Positions 53,662-62,331 of a stretch of DNA of 64,000 nucleotides are shown in pieces (position 1 is the first letter of the stretch; each line of letters begins with the position of its first letter). The notes below the pieces were generated by a model. The model was not told the DNA's origin and did not search any database. It saw only the letters and a program-made list of their open reading frames with translations. Both the position numbers and the translations under genes were made by a program. Source of the DNA: Chryseobacterium gambrini (GTDB lineage Bacteria > Bacteroidota > Bacteroidia > Flavobacteriales > Weeksellaceae); NCBI RefSeq assembly GCF_900156825.1, contig NZ_FTOV01000011.1:1-64000 (forward strand). The letters run 5' to 3'.

Positions 53662-54810
53662 CTATGCTTTGGTAAGCTCACTTTTGAAATTTTCGATGGT
53701 GGTTCTGTACATTTCTTCGTAGATCGGAAGAATATTTTTAAGGTCGAATTTTATTGCCTGTTCTTTGGCATTGACTTTCATCTGCGCCAGAAGTTCGTCG
53801 TTGCTTAGTAACTTAATGGTGTAGTTGCTCATCGCCTCCACATTTCCGATCTCGGCAAGAAAACCTGTTTCTCCCTGAATATTTACTTCCGGAATTCCTC
53901 CCGCATTCGAGCTGATGACCGGAGTATTGGCTGCCATTGCTTCCAGTGCGGCAAGACCGAAACTTTCCTGTTCAGAAGGCAGTAAGAATACATCCGAAAG
54001 CTGAAGAATTCTGTAAAGATCATTTACTTTACCCAAAAGACGGATTTTCGAAATCAGATCCGGGTTATCTTCCAGGAACTGGTTTACTTTCTCCATATCC
54101 GGACCTTCTCCGATGATGATAAGCTTGGATTTTACCTTTTTCTGAACATTCTTGAAAATCTGCAATACTTCTTCCACACGTTTTACAGGACGCAGGTTCG
54201 ATACGTGGATTAGGATTTTTTCGTCCGGATTGGCAAACTGTGTTCTCTGGCATTCGTTGCACTCGTCAAACTCAGAATTATCGATAAAATTCGTAATCAC
54301 CTGAATTTCTTTTTTAATCTTAAAGAACTGGAGCGTATCTCTTTTCAGACTTTCCGACACCGAAGTGATCGCATCCGACTGGTTGATGGAGAATTCTACA
54401 GCGTGTTTGTAGCTTGGATGCTGCCCGACCAATGTAATATCTGTCCCGTGAAGCGTTGTAACCAAGGGAATATCGTTGTCGTCTTCCTTCAGCATCTGTT
54501 TGGCTGTAAAAGCTGCGTAAGCGTAAGGAATCGCGTAGTGTGCATGAAGCAGATCCAGTTTGTAGAGATTCACTACACGGTAAATCATCGAGCTCAGCGC
54601 AATATCATAAGGCTGATACTGGAAAAGCGGATAAGTCTGAACATTTACCCTGTGAAAGAAAATATTCGGATTGGTAATATCTAATCTCGCAGGAAGTGCG
54701 CTGCTGATGAAGTGGACTTCATAGCCTTTGTTGGCAAGCGACATTCCGAGTTCTGTTGCTACAATTCCGCTTCCTCCGTAGGTGGGATAGCAAAGTATGC
54801 CTATTTTCAT
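53662..54810 (-). CDS. bshA: N-acetyl-alpha-D-glucosaminyl L-malate synthase
   Basis: This 382-residue GT4 glycosyltransferase matches BshA, which makes GlcNAc-malate, the first step of bacillithiol synthesis. Motifs are GILCYPTYGGSGIVATELG at the N-terminus, LLHAHYAIPYAYAA, TLHGTDITLVGQHPSY, HVSNLRPVKR and the GT4 signature LPSEQESFGLAALEAMA with GGIPEV. Length is normal. It is the last gene of the GH3, unknown secreted protein, bshA operon. bshB and bshC are not in the window. Confidence 0.93.
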   Translation of the reverse strand: MKIGILCYPTYGGSGIVATELGMSLANKGYEVHFISSALPARLDITNPNIFFHRVNVQTYPLFQYQPYDIALSSMIYRVVNLYKLDLLHAHYAIPYAYAAFTAKQMLKEDDNDIPLVTTLHGTDITLVGQHPSYKHAVEFSINQSDAITSVSESLKRDTLQFFKIKKEIQVITNFIDNSEFDECNECQRTQFANPDEKILIHVSNLRPVKRVEEVLQIFKNVQKKVKSKLIIIGEGPDMEKVNQFLEDNPDLISKIRLLGKVNDLYRILQLSDVFLLPSEQESFGLAALEAMAANTPVISSNAGGIPEVNIQGETGFLAEIGNVEAMSNYTIKLLSNDELLAQMKVNAKEQAIKFDLKNILPIYEEMYRTTIENFKSELTKA

Positions 54811-54828
54811 TTATTTTGGTGGTATTTT

Positions 54829-55476
54829 TTAATTGTTTGTACTGCAATTTTTTTCATAATACTGGCGTAATACTTCCGGATTATTATTTTTAATTACTAT
54901 TTTTTCTGCTTCAAAATCACTTACAAGTTGCGGACATTTATCTTTGAAGAAATTTCTAACCTGTCTTCTTAACATTTGCTTTTTATTAAGAGTCGGAATA
55001 CTATTGTTAATATAGATGACCTGCGGTTTTTCATTTTTATACTGAAAGAAGAAATATTCATGAGAAGAAGGCGTTACGGAGTAATGATATCCGTTATTAA
55101 CCCCACCATCGTAGGCGTAAGCAACATACGTTGAAATTTCACCTGAATTTATTTTTTTCATCCAGCAAAAAGTGGTTTTAGGTTTATCCGATAAAAAGAA
55201 ATAAATATATTCATTTAATTCCGCAGTTACTGTCTCATTGTTTTTCGGATTGATGTATTCTACTTTATCCAGCAAATTTATTTTAATCTTCTCCTTTTTT
55301 TTAGAGCCATTTTCTATAAAAGCCAGTTTAGTTTCTTCGTTAGATACCATATCTGCTTTTCCGGTTCTTTTGCTTCCATCCAAAAAATACAAAGTAGCAT
55401 CAAATTGCTGCGCTTTTGTGTTGAATGAAACTGAAATAACGATAAAAGCTAAAAGTTGAATAATTTTTGACATCAT
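54829..55476 (-). CDS. Secreted protein of unknown function
   Basis: This 215-residue protein has a signal peptide (AFIVISVSFNTKAQ). A beta-rich N-terminal part begins QFDATLYFLDGSKRTGKADM, a pattern seen in uncharacterised Bacteroidetes proteins, and a helical C-terminal part follows with a CPQL segment and a second Cys near the end. It lies 17 bases downstream of the GH3 gene and 18 bases before bshA. I do not recognise a function. Confidence 0.7.
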   Translation of the reverse strand: MMSKIIQLLAFIVISVSFNTKAQQFDATLYFLDGSKRTGKADMVSNEETKLAFIENGSKKKEKIKINLLDKVEYINPKNNETVTAELNEYIYFFLSDKPKTTFCWMKKINSGEISTYVAYAYDGGVNNGYHYSVTPSSHEYFFFQYKNEKPQVIYINNSIPTLNKKQMLRRQVRNFFKDKCPQLVSDFEAEKIVIKNNNPEVLRQYYEKNCSTNN

Positions 55477-55493
55477 GTGTTTTTTTATTGCAT

Positions 55494-57185
55494 TTATTTT
55501 TGTGAATTATTTAAATCCATTCCCATTCCTGCCTTCAAAGTATCATTTACCAGAACAGGAAGCCTGCCCTGGATTTTTGTTTTTCCGTTTAATGCATCGG
55601 CTGTCGCATTCATTGAGTCTTCATTGTTTTCGTACGAAACCAGAACGGTTGAAACCTTTGAAATGTCAATATCTTTCAACGCGTAAGCGCTTCCGAAAAC
55701 GTTAAGAATGACATTCTGATTTTTCGTAAGGTCGGATAACACTTTCTTTGAAGCGTCTGAAATTTTATAAGGTTTGTAAGCCGTGGAATTATCTTTATGG
55801 AAACCGACAATCACTGTGGAATTTGCCGGGATAGTAGCAATTTCATCAGCTTTTTTAATGATGATATTTGAACCTAATCGATTGGCAAATGTCTGATAGG
55901 GAGATTCTTCCAATGGAACATAATATATTTGTTTTCCGGTTAATGGAAGCAGTTTTTTTTCATCCTTCAGCAAAGTGAGTGCATTTGAATAGAGATTCTG
56001 AACTAAAGTTTTATGAGAATCATTATTTAAATCTGAATTAATGTTTTCAGGATTTTTAGGGGTGTATTTATCAAGTCCTAAAAAATATTTGGTTAAAAGG
56101 ATCTTTTTCACACTTTCCTCCACTCGTGATTGTGAAATTTCGCCGCTTTCAATAGCTTTCTGAATTAGTTTTTTCCCTTCTGTAACTCCCTGTGAAAACA
56201 ACATGATATCGTTTCCAGCTTTAAAAGCCATTGCATCCAGTTCTCCGGGTTTGTATTTGTTGGCAACAGCGCCCATATTTAAAGCATCGGTAATAATTAA
56301 GCCTTTGTAGCCGAATTTATTTTTTAAAATACCGGTGATGATGTTTTTAGAAACTGAAGCCGGAATTCCTTTGTTAGGTTCCAGAGCAGGAACATATAAA
56401 TGTGCCACCATTACTCCTCCGATTCCTTTATTCATAAGGGTTTTAAAAGGGGCAAGTTCTACATTGTTCAGCCTTTCAAGATTGTGTGTTACCACCGGAA
56501 GATCGGTGTGCGAATCTGTGCTTGTATCTCCGTGTCCAGGAAAATGTTTAATTGCCGCTAAAATAGAATTGTTCTGAAGTCCGTTTGCATAAGCCGATGC
56601 AGAATTTACCACATTGCTGACTTCCGAGCCGAAGCTTCTGTTTCCGATAATCGGGTTGTTGGGATTGGTGTTTACATCCACAACAGGCGCAAAATCCCAG
56701 TTGATGCCCATCCGGTGACAGTCTTCCGCAATTTTAGCCGACATTTTTTCAATTAAACTTTTATCCTGAATAGCTCCTAAAGTCATTGCCCACGGAAATT
56801 TGTGCGCCGCAGCGATTCTCTGGTACAATCCCCATTCTGCATCCATCCCGATCATTAAAGGGACTTTTGATTTTTGCTGAAATTCATTTACCAAAGTGAT
56901 TTCTCTTGCCGCATCGTCCTGCATCAGAATCAATCCTCCGATCTTATCATTGGTGACAATACTCCTTACTTTTTCAATTTCATTTTCACCTCGGTTGGTG
57001 TAAAGTGCCACGATAAAAAGCTGCCCAAGTTTTTCGTCCTGAGATAAGTTTTTATAGGTTTTATCTACCCATTGGTTTGCCTTTTTCAAATCGTCTTTGG
57101 AAATGTTTTTAGGCTGGTATTGAGCAGATAGTTTTGAGCTTGAGAATATGAAAATGAAAAGTGAACTGTAAATAAGTTTCTTCAT
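55494..57185 (-). CDS. GH3 beta-N-acetylglucosaminidase (NagZ-like), secreted
   Basis: This 563-residue protein has a signal peptide (SSSKLSAQ) and a GH3 N-terminal barrel with the NagZ motif KHFPGHGDTSTDSH (213-226; Asp224/His226 is the likely catalytic dyad). The nucleophile is Asp300 in IITDALNMGAV. The region after about residue 390 is a smaller GH3_C-like domain. It probably removes GlcNAc from peptidoglycan or glycan fragments in the periplasm. It is the first gene of the bshA operon. Confidence 0.9.
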   Translation of the reverse strand: MKKLIYSSLFIFIFSSSKLSAQYQPKNISKDDLKKANQWVDKTYKNLSQDEKLGQLFIVALYTNRGENEIEKVRSIVTNDKIGGLILMQDDAAREITLVNEFQQKSKVPLMIGMDAEWGLYQRIAAAHKFPWAMTLGAIQDKSLIEKMSAKIAEDCHRMGINWDFAPVVDVNTNPNNPIIGNRSFGSEVSNVVNSASAYANGLQNNSILAAIKHFPGHGDTSTDSHTDLPVVTHNLERLNNVELAPFKTLMNKGIGGVMVAHLYVPALEPNKGIPASVSKNIITGILKNKFGYKGLIITDALNMGAVANKYKPGELDAMAFKAGNDIMLFSQGVTEGKKLIQKAIESGEISQSRVEESVKKILLTKYFLGLDKYTPKNPENINSDLNNDSHKTLVQNLYSNALTLLKDEKKLLPLTGKQIYYVPLEESPYQTFANRLGSNIIIKKADEIATIPANSTVIVGFHKDNSTAYKPYKISDASKKVLSDLTKNQNVILNVFGSAYALKDIDISKVSTVLVSYENNEDSMNATADALNGKTKIQGRLPVLVNDTLKAGMGMDLNNSQK

Positions 57186-57303
57186 AATTTTTTGAATAAG
57201 AACAAAAATACAATTAAAAAAATGATGAAAACAAAGTTTTTGAAATTTTTGGTATATGATTTGAATACGCTTTATAAATAATAAACAACTAAACTTTTAT
57301 AAA

Positions 57304-57816
57304 ATGAAAAAATTTCTTCCAATTTTAATAATGGCTTTTGTAAGCTTATTTATATTCAGCTGTGATAATAATGATAATACTGTCGGTGACGGTGATACCT
57401 ATCCAAAAATGAGAGATGTTACAGGAAGTTTTACTAATGCGAACGGATATTCTTTTACAGTTCCTATCAATATAGAAAGTACAGATGTGGTTTTAGTATA
57501 CAGAAGAGATCCGGCTGCGAGTAATGCTTGGCAATTAATTCCTAAAACCTATTATCTTTCAGGAGGTAGAGAATTAGATTATAATGCACTTTTCAGTTCT
57601 CAAAATCTTGAAATTTATACAGAAGCGAACTTTGACCAAGCAACAATGACATCTTCTGAGATGAGTACTTACCTGAATAGCCAGACATTCAGAGTTGTTT
57701 TAGTTCCGGCAAGTCCTGCTAAAAATTCATCTACAGTAGATACAAGTGATTACAATGCGGTAATTAAATATTACAATTTAGATGAGTCTAAAGTAATCAC
57801 GGTGAAAGCGAATTAA
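57304..57816 (+). CDS. Lipoprotein of unknown function
   Basis: This 170-residue protein has a lipoprotein signal (SLFIFSC, Cys20) followed by an Asp/Asn-rich tether (DNNDNTVGDGD). The soluble part is beta-rich, with FTVPINIESTDVVLVYRRDP and FRVVLVPASPAKNS. I do not recognise a family. It is monocistronic, between a divergent operon and a bidirectional terminator. Confidence 0.72.
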   Translation: MKKFLPILIMAFVSLFIFSCDNNDNTVGDGDTYPKMRDVTGSFTNANGYSFTVPINIESTDVVLVYRRDPAASNAWQLIPKTYYLSGGRELDYNALFSSQNLEIYTEANFDQATMTSSEMSTYLNSQTFRVVLVPASPAKNSSTVDTSDYNAVIKYYNLDESKVITVKAN

Positions 57817-57848
57817 GAATATATCTTTTCAGTTTTTTATAATTACAA

Positions 57849-57878
57849 AAAAGCTCCGGAATTTCTTTCGGAGCTTTT
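57849..57878. terminator. Bidirectional Rho-independent terminator
   Basis: AAAAGCTCCG (57849-57858) and CGGAGCTTTT (57869-57878) lie between convergent genes. Confidence 0.85.
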
Positions 57879-57884
57879 GCTTTT

Positions 57885-58481
57885 TTATTTATCACTGTCA
57901 TCGAGTAGATGACCAAAATAATCTTTTTTTGTCTGTAAATATCCTTTACTGATTTCGTTTGCCGGAATCTGCAACGGGACTCTTGAGTTGAGGTGGATAT
58001 TGCTTTCGGTTACATATTTTACTTTTTCAGGATTGTTGGTAAGAAGATTAATATCTTTTACCCCCAATAAATTCAGGATTTCAATAGCAACCCCGAAGTT
58101 TCTGTCATCCGCAGGAAGTCCAAGTTTTAAATTGGCTTCTACGGTATCAAAACCTTTTTCCTGTAAAGAGTATGCTTTTAATTTATTGATGATCCCGATG
58201 TTTCTTCCTTCCTGACGAAGGTAGATAATAATGCCTCCATTTTCATGGATGTATTTCATGGCAGCATCTAATTGCTGTCCGCATTCGCATTTTTTGGAAT
58301 GGAAAACTTCCCCGGTAATACATTCTGAATGAAAACGCACGTTTACAGGTTTGGAAAAATCTGTATTTTCTGCAACGATCGCCATGTGAGGCATCCAGTC
58401 GTTTTCGTTTTCAGAGAGCGCGATCATTCGGAACGTTCCGTATTCCGTAGGGACGTTGGATTCCGCCTGAATTTTAATCAT
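57885..58481 (-). CDS. ribA: GTP cyclohydrolase II
   Basis: This 198-residue protein has zinc ligands Cys54, Cys65 and Cys67 in HSECITGEVFHSKKCECGQQ (51-70) and the catalytic segment YLRQEGRNIGIINKLKAYSL. It has the length of a stand-alone RibA without the DHBP synthase domain. It opens the riboflavin pathway from GTP. It is the last gene of the long minus-strand run, 18 bases after a lipoprotein gene. Confidence 0.94.
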   Translation of the reverse strand: MIKIQAESNVPTEYGTFRMIALSENENDWMPHMAIVAENTDFSKPVNVRFHSECITGEVFHSKKCECGQQLDAAMKYIHENGGIIIYLRQEGRNIGIINKLKAYSLQEKGFDTVEANLKLGLPADDRNFGVAIEILNLLGVKDINLLTNNPEKVKYVTESNIHLNSRVPLQIPANEISKGYLQTKKDYFGHLLDDSDK

Positions 58482-58499
58482 TAATTCCTAATTGGTTTT

Positions 58500-58958
58500 T
58501 TAGTTTCTTTTTACAGAATCTTCTATGGCAGAAATGTTGGTTTTTAATCTCACCAAATATCTGTTGAGAACCTCATTGTCGTCCTCTTTAAGATTCTGTC
58601 TTAGCTTTTGAATTTTTTTATAGGATTTTTCAAAGTCTTTTATTGCTCTGTTTTTACCCTGAAGATTACCTGCATCTATAGCATAAAGATAGTTTTGCAG
58701 GCTGTACTTTAAAGTAGTGATTTCAGTGTTTAAAGCTGTATTTTTAAACTGCGGAAAAGTAGCAATGAGATTGGATATTTCTGAAGCGTTTACATTGTCA
58801 CGAACATTAATTTCGATGTTGTTTTTGGCTCCTTTATCAGAATCTGAACCTTTTGTTTCGCTATAAAAACTATTCGACAACGGAGAAAAATTGGGTTTTT
58901 CCGTTGCGCAGGAAGATGTTATAATTAGTAGTACTCCAAAAAAAATTATTCGTTTCAT
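58500..58958 (-). CDS. Lipoprotein of unknown function
   Basis: This 152-residue protein has a lipoprotein signal (LLIITSSCATE, Cys near residue 17) and then a disordered Ser/Lys-rich stretch. A helical C-terminal part (about 60-150, TLKYSLQNYLYAIDAGNL, KDFEKSYKKIQKLRQNLK) is probably a helical bundle. No family is recognised. Its start overlaps the DUF4254 stop by 4 bases, so it is translationally coupled to it. Confidence 0.72.
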   Translation of the reverse strand: MKRIIFFGVLLIITSSCATEKPNFSPLSNSFYSETKGSDSDKGAKNNIEINVRDNVNASEISNLIATFPQFKNTALNTEITTLKYSLQNYLYAIDAGNLQGKNRAIKDFEKSYKKIQKLRQNLKEDDNEVLNRYLVRLKTNISAIEDSVKRN

Positions 58959-59569
58959 TTTTGCTGCCCCTTTTGATAAAGGATTGGGTTAAGACTTTCA
59001 TCATTGTACATTTTCATTTGTTTGTACACTTTCATCTTAACATCTCCGTTCTCGATATCAGTAAGCAACTGATTAATAGAAGTGGAAAGATCTTCATGCT
59101 GGGTAAGAAGAACATCCAGTTTGGCTTTACAAGCTGCTCTGTGCTCTTCTGAAGCAGATTCTCTGTAGGCTTCCTGCGACATATGATAAACCTTTAATGC
59201 AAGAATTGATAACCTGTCTACCGCCCAAGCGATTGTTTCGGTATTTATTTTTGCGTCAGGCTTAGGAGTAATATTTTCAAACTTTTTCAGAAACCAACTG
59301 TCGATAAATTCTACCAGATCTGTTCTTTTCTGGTTGGATGTATCAATTGTTCTCTTCAAATGAAGAGCTTCAGTTGGGTCAATATTTTCATCTCTAATTA
59401 TATCTTCCAAATGCCATTGAACGGTGTCAATCCAGTTTTTAGCATACAAAATCCGTTCCAAAGTATCCTTTTCGAACGGGTTATTAATTAGAGTGTTAAC
59501 GTCATCAGACACGTGATAGTCTTCAATAGCCTGATTGAAGACTTTCCATGCAGTCTCAGTAAAATTCAT
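58955..59569 (-). CDS. DUF4254 domain-containing protein
   Basis: This 204-residue helical protein matches DUF4254, a family mainly seen in Bacteroidetes. Motifs are NPFEKDTLERILYAKNWIDT followed by VQWHLEDIIRDENIDP, then WAVDRLSILALKVYHM and a C-terminal KMKVYKQMKMYNDESLNP. Function is unknown. It lies 16 bases downstream of tatA, within the envelope gene run. Confidence 0.85.
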   Translation of the reverse strand: MNFTETAWKVFNQAIEDYHVSDDVNTLINNPFEKDTLERILYAKNWIDTVQWHLEDIIRDENIDPTEALHLKRTIDTSNQKRTDLVEFIDSWFLKKFENITPKPDAKINTETIAWAVDRLSILALKVYHMSQEAYRESASEEHRAACKAKLDVLLTQHEDLSTSINQLLTDIENGDVKMKVYKQMKMYNDESLNPILYQKGQQK

Positions 59570-59585
59570 TGAGTGTAAAGAATTT

Positions 59586-59792
59586 TTAGTTGCTCGAAGA
59601 GTTGTTGTTTGTTGTCTTGTTTTCAGAACCCGGTTTGTCCTCTTCTTTTACAGCATCTTTAAATTCTTTGATACCAGAACCTACACCTCTCATCAGTTCA
59701 GGGATTTTTTTACCTCCGAAAAGTAGAAGCAGAATGACCGCTACGATCAAAATGTGTTGCCAAGATAATGACAGTATTGTTAATGTATTCAT
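59586..59792 (-). CDS. tatA: Twin-arginine translocase subunit TatA/TatE
   Basis: This 68-residue protein has the TatA plan: a short hydrophobic helix (WQHILIVAVILLLLF), the conserved FGGKKIPELMRGVG hinge, an amphipathic helix (SGIKEFKDAVKEED) and a short polar tail. It forms the pore of the Tat folded-protein export system. tatC is not in the window. It lies 30 bases after the EnvC-like gene. Confidence 0.9.
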   Translation of the reverse strand: MNTLTILSLSWQHILIVAVILLLLFGGKKIPELMRGVGSGIKEFKDAVKEEDKPGSENKTTNNNSSSN

Positions 59793-59822
59793 TTCTAAAA
59801 TTTTTACAAAGTTAGTCTTTTT

Positions 59823-61388
59823 TTAATAAGAAACCCAACCTAATGGATCTACCGGAGTACTTCCGTTCCATACCTGAAAATCAAGGGTATAGGTTCCGTC
59901 AAAATCCTGTCCTACCACTCCAACCGGTGTTCCTGCGGAAACCTGCTGTCCTTTGGAAACACTTACGCCGGAAAGGTTGGAATAGATGGTAAAATAATTT
60001 CCGTGTCTCAGCATAACGGTTTTTGTTCCGTCGCTGTTTGCCAATACAGAAGATACTGTTCCCGGAAATACAGATTTTGCTCTTGTTCCGGAGGGTACGG
60101 AGATTTTTATCCCGTTGTTCTCCTCATCAATGTTTTTAAATACAGGATGCGGATGTCTTCCGAAGCGATGCGTAATCTGTCCTATTCTGTCCGCAGGATA
60201 TCCCAATCTGCCTTTATTATCTGCAAAATTACTTCCCGCAACAGTAGTAACGCCATAATTGGTCATTGCTTTGCTTTCAGCAGCTTTCTTATCGTCTTCT
60301 TTTTTCTTTACCAATGCTGCTTCTGCTGCTCTTGCTGCCGTTAATTTGTCAGATGCTTCCTTTGCTTTCGCATTAGCTTCATCAGAAGCTTTTTTGGCTG
60401 CTATTTTTCTCGCTTCATCTCTTGCTGTTGCTTCAGAACGGGCTGCTTCTTCATTACGTTTTCTTTCTTCTTCTGCTCTTTTTTCAGCAAGTTCTCTTGT
60501 TTTTCTAGCTTCAACTTCCGCGGCTAATCTTTCTTTTTCCAAAGCTTCTGCTCTGGCTTTAGCTTCAGCTTCAATTCTCGCTTTTTCTCTCTCAGCCGCT
60601 ATTTTTGCCAAACGGATTTTTTCAGCTTCCGCTTTTTTTCTTGCTTCCTCTTCTGCTTTGGCGATTCGGATTTCTTCGGCAATGATGCTTCTGATCTGTC
60701 CTTCCAAGGCTTTAGACTGAGTCTGCTTTTGTCTTAGTTCAGCGGTAAGTTTAGATTCATTTTTCTTAAATTCTGCAACCAGCTGCTCTTTTTGCGCTCT
60801 TTCTGCATTAATCGTTGTTAAATCTTTCTGCTGACTTACCAATAAGTTTGCTTTTTCTTTTACAGAGTTTTGTCTTCTGGCAATAGTCTGCTTTATTTTT
60901 TCTGCGGCATTGGTAATTTCCGCTGCCTTTTTATCTTGATAATCAGAATATTGCTTTAAATACTGAACTCTTCTTATCGCTTCCCCCAGATTTTTAGCCG
61001 AAAGGATGAACGTTACCTTGTTTTGTACCCCTTTATTTTTGTAGGCATTTACCAAAACCTTGGCATAATTGTCTCTTAAAACTTTAAGATCTTTATTCTG
61101 ACGGTTAATTTCCAGCTGACGCAGATAAATATCGTCTTCAATAAACCTCTTTTCCTTCTGGGTATTGGTATAGACTTTTTCTCTTAAAGCCAGTTTTTTA
61201 TTAACATTATCAAGATAAGCAACCGAAAGTTTAGATTCGGTTCTTGTCTTTGCTAAGTCTGTATTTATTTGTGCAATTTGTTTTTTAAGTTCAGCATTTT
61301 GTTTTTGCAGCTGTTCTTTTTTCTGATTCTGCCCATAGTGGAATCCGAACAGTAAAATACCTATTAAAAAGCTAAATTTTTTAATCAT
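59823..61388 (-). CDS. EnvC-like murein hydrolase activator with degenerate LytM domain
   Basis: This 521-residue protein has a signal peptide (LLFGFHYGQNQ), an N-terminal coiled coil (about 20-250) and a very Ala/Glu/Lys/Arg-rich helical stretch (about 250-370). A C-terminal M23/LytM domain follows (about 405-521). The usual zinc sites look lost: the HxxxD position reads NNGIKISV, and the last HxH-type position reads LDFQVW, leaving only the His in LRHGNYFTIYSNL. Like EnvC, it probably activates amidases rather than cutting peptidoglycan. It overlaps the DUF4292 gene by 4 bases. Confidence 0.88.
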   Translation of the reverse strand: MIKKFSFLIGILLFGFHYGQNQKKEQLQKQNAELKKQIAQINTDLAKTRTESKLSVAYLDNVNKKLALREKVYTNTQKEKRFIEDDIYLRQLEINRQNKDLKVLRDNYAKVLVNAYKNKGVQNKVTFILSAKNLGEAIRRVQYLKQYSDYQDKKAAEITNAAEKIKQTIARRQNSVKEKANLLVSQQKDLTTINAERAQKEQLVAEFKKNESKLTAELRQKQTQSKALEGQIRSIIAEEIRIAKAEEEARKKAEAEKIRLAKIAAEREKARIEAEAKARAEALEKERLAAEVEARKTRELAEKRAEEERKRNEEAARSEATARDEARKIAAKKASDEANAKAKEASDKLTAARAAEAALVKKKEDDKKAAESKAMTNYGVTTVAGSNFADNKGRLGYPADRIGQITHRFGRHPHPVFKNIDEENNGIKISVPSGTRAKSVFPGTVSSVLANSDGTKTVMLRHGNYFTIYSNLSGVSVSKGQQVSAGTPVGVVGQDFDGTYTLDFQVWNGSTPVDPLGWVSY

Positions 61389-62224
61389 TGAATCTCAATT
61401 TTCTTATAACTAGATGGCACAGAATAGGGTGTTTCCATCCTCGAAAAATCAAATTTCGTATTTTCTATTAAAATCTGGCTGTTTTTACTTCCTTTTATAA
61501 TTATTTTAACATTTTTTGGCAACTTTACATTATTCGGTTGAAGCTCCCAATCACTATATACGATTTGCATGGCATCATTGGATTTAGCATCCCTCAAATT
61601 TACCGTTGTAAGATCAAAATCATCCGAATATTGCATCATGATTTTATATTCCCTTTCTATATTTTCCGTAGAAATTTTGAGGTTGGAAATAGATTCTACA
61701 AGATAACCGTCATTATTCTTTACAATTTTTGCATTTCTGTCGCTTAAAGTGAAAAATGTTCTTCCTTCTAAAAGTTTTTCGAGATTTTTATAATCGATAA
61801 AGTTAACGTTCAGAAGATTGTTTAAATAATCAAAATCGGAATCGATGTAGTTTTTGTTGTATTTATCCATCGCTTTAATTCCTTCAGGAGTAATTAATGC
61901 TCTTGCTGCATTAAAAAACAGAAAGTCTATTCTTGACCATATTTTTTTATCGGTTTCAATATAAATGACTGCATCCAGCGGACTCACTTTTATGTTGTCT
62001 GCCGTTATTTTGCTGGTAATTTTAAGATATTCAAACTGCGGATGAAGATAAATTTTCTGATAAAAATCCATTCTGTCTCCAATATGATTTTCTTTTTTGT
62101 CAGGATCCTTCATATCATTCACAACGAGACTGTCGGTATTCTGATTTTGTTGCATGGCTGTTTTTCTGGATTTACAGTTAAAAAGAAATACAGTTAAAAT
62201 AAGTAATGGAATCCACTTTTTCAT
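61385..62224 (-). CDS. DUF4292 domain lipoprotein
   Basis: This protein has 279 residues from the ATG at 62224, chosen because it gives a clear lipoprotein signal (LLILTVFLFNC, Cys17); the longer frame would start 48 bases earlier without a signal. The body matches DUF4292, an uncharacterised Bacteroidetes family related in fold to LolA/LolB-like lipoproteins (ITSKITADNIKVSPLDAVIY, IDFLFFNAARALITPEG). A lipid or envelope role is inferred from fold and neighbours (EnvC, sugar nucleotidyltransferase). Confidence 0.85.
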   Translation of the reverse strand: MKKWIPLLILTVFLFNCKSRKTAMQQNQNTDSLVVNDMKDPDKKENHIGDRMDFYQKIYLHPQFEYLKITSKITADNIKVSPLDAVIYIETDKKIWSRIDFLFFNAARALITPEGIKAMDKYNKNYIDSDFDYLNNLLNVNFIDYKNLEKLLEGRTFFTLSDRNAKIVKNNDGYLVESISNLKISTENIEREYKIMMQYSDDFDLTTVNLRDAKSNDAMQIVYSDWELQPNNVKLPKNVKIIIKGSKNSQILIENTKFDFSRMETPYSVPSSYKKIEIQ

Positions 62225-62264
62225 GCCGGAAAATTTGATAAATTGTTGCAATATTAACGCCAAA

Positions 62265-62286
62265 CCACACAAAACATTTTGTGTGG
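62265..62286 (-). terminator. Hairpin inside the minus-strand run (possible attenuator)
   Basis: CCACACAAAA and TTTTGTGTGG form a perfect 10-pair stem with a CA loop, 41 bases upstream of the DUF4292 start. The T tract after it is short (TTTGG), so it may be a weak terminator or a processing site. Confidence 0.4.
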
Positions 62287-62331
62287 CTTGAAGATAATTT
62301 ATTTATGTTAATATTTTATATTTTCGAAAAA

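Noticed and set aside
60259-60720. Antisense Ala/Ser/Leu-rich frame opposite the EnvC-like coiled coil
   Set aside because: It arises from repeated Ala/Glu/Lys codons on the other strand. The minus-strand gene is well supported.
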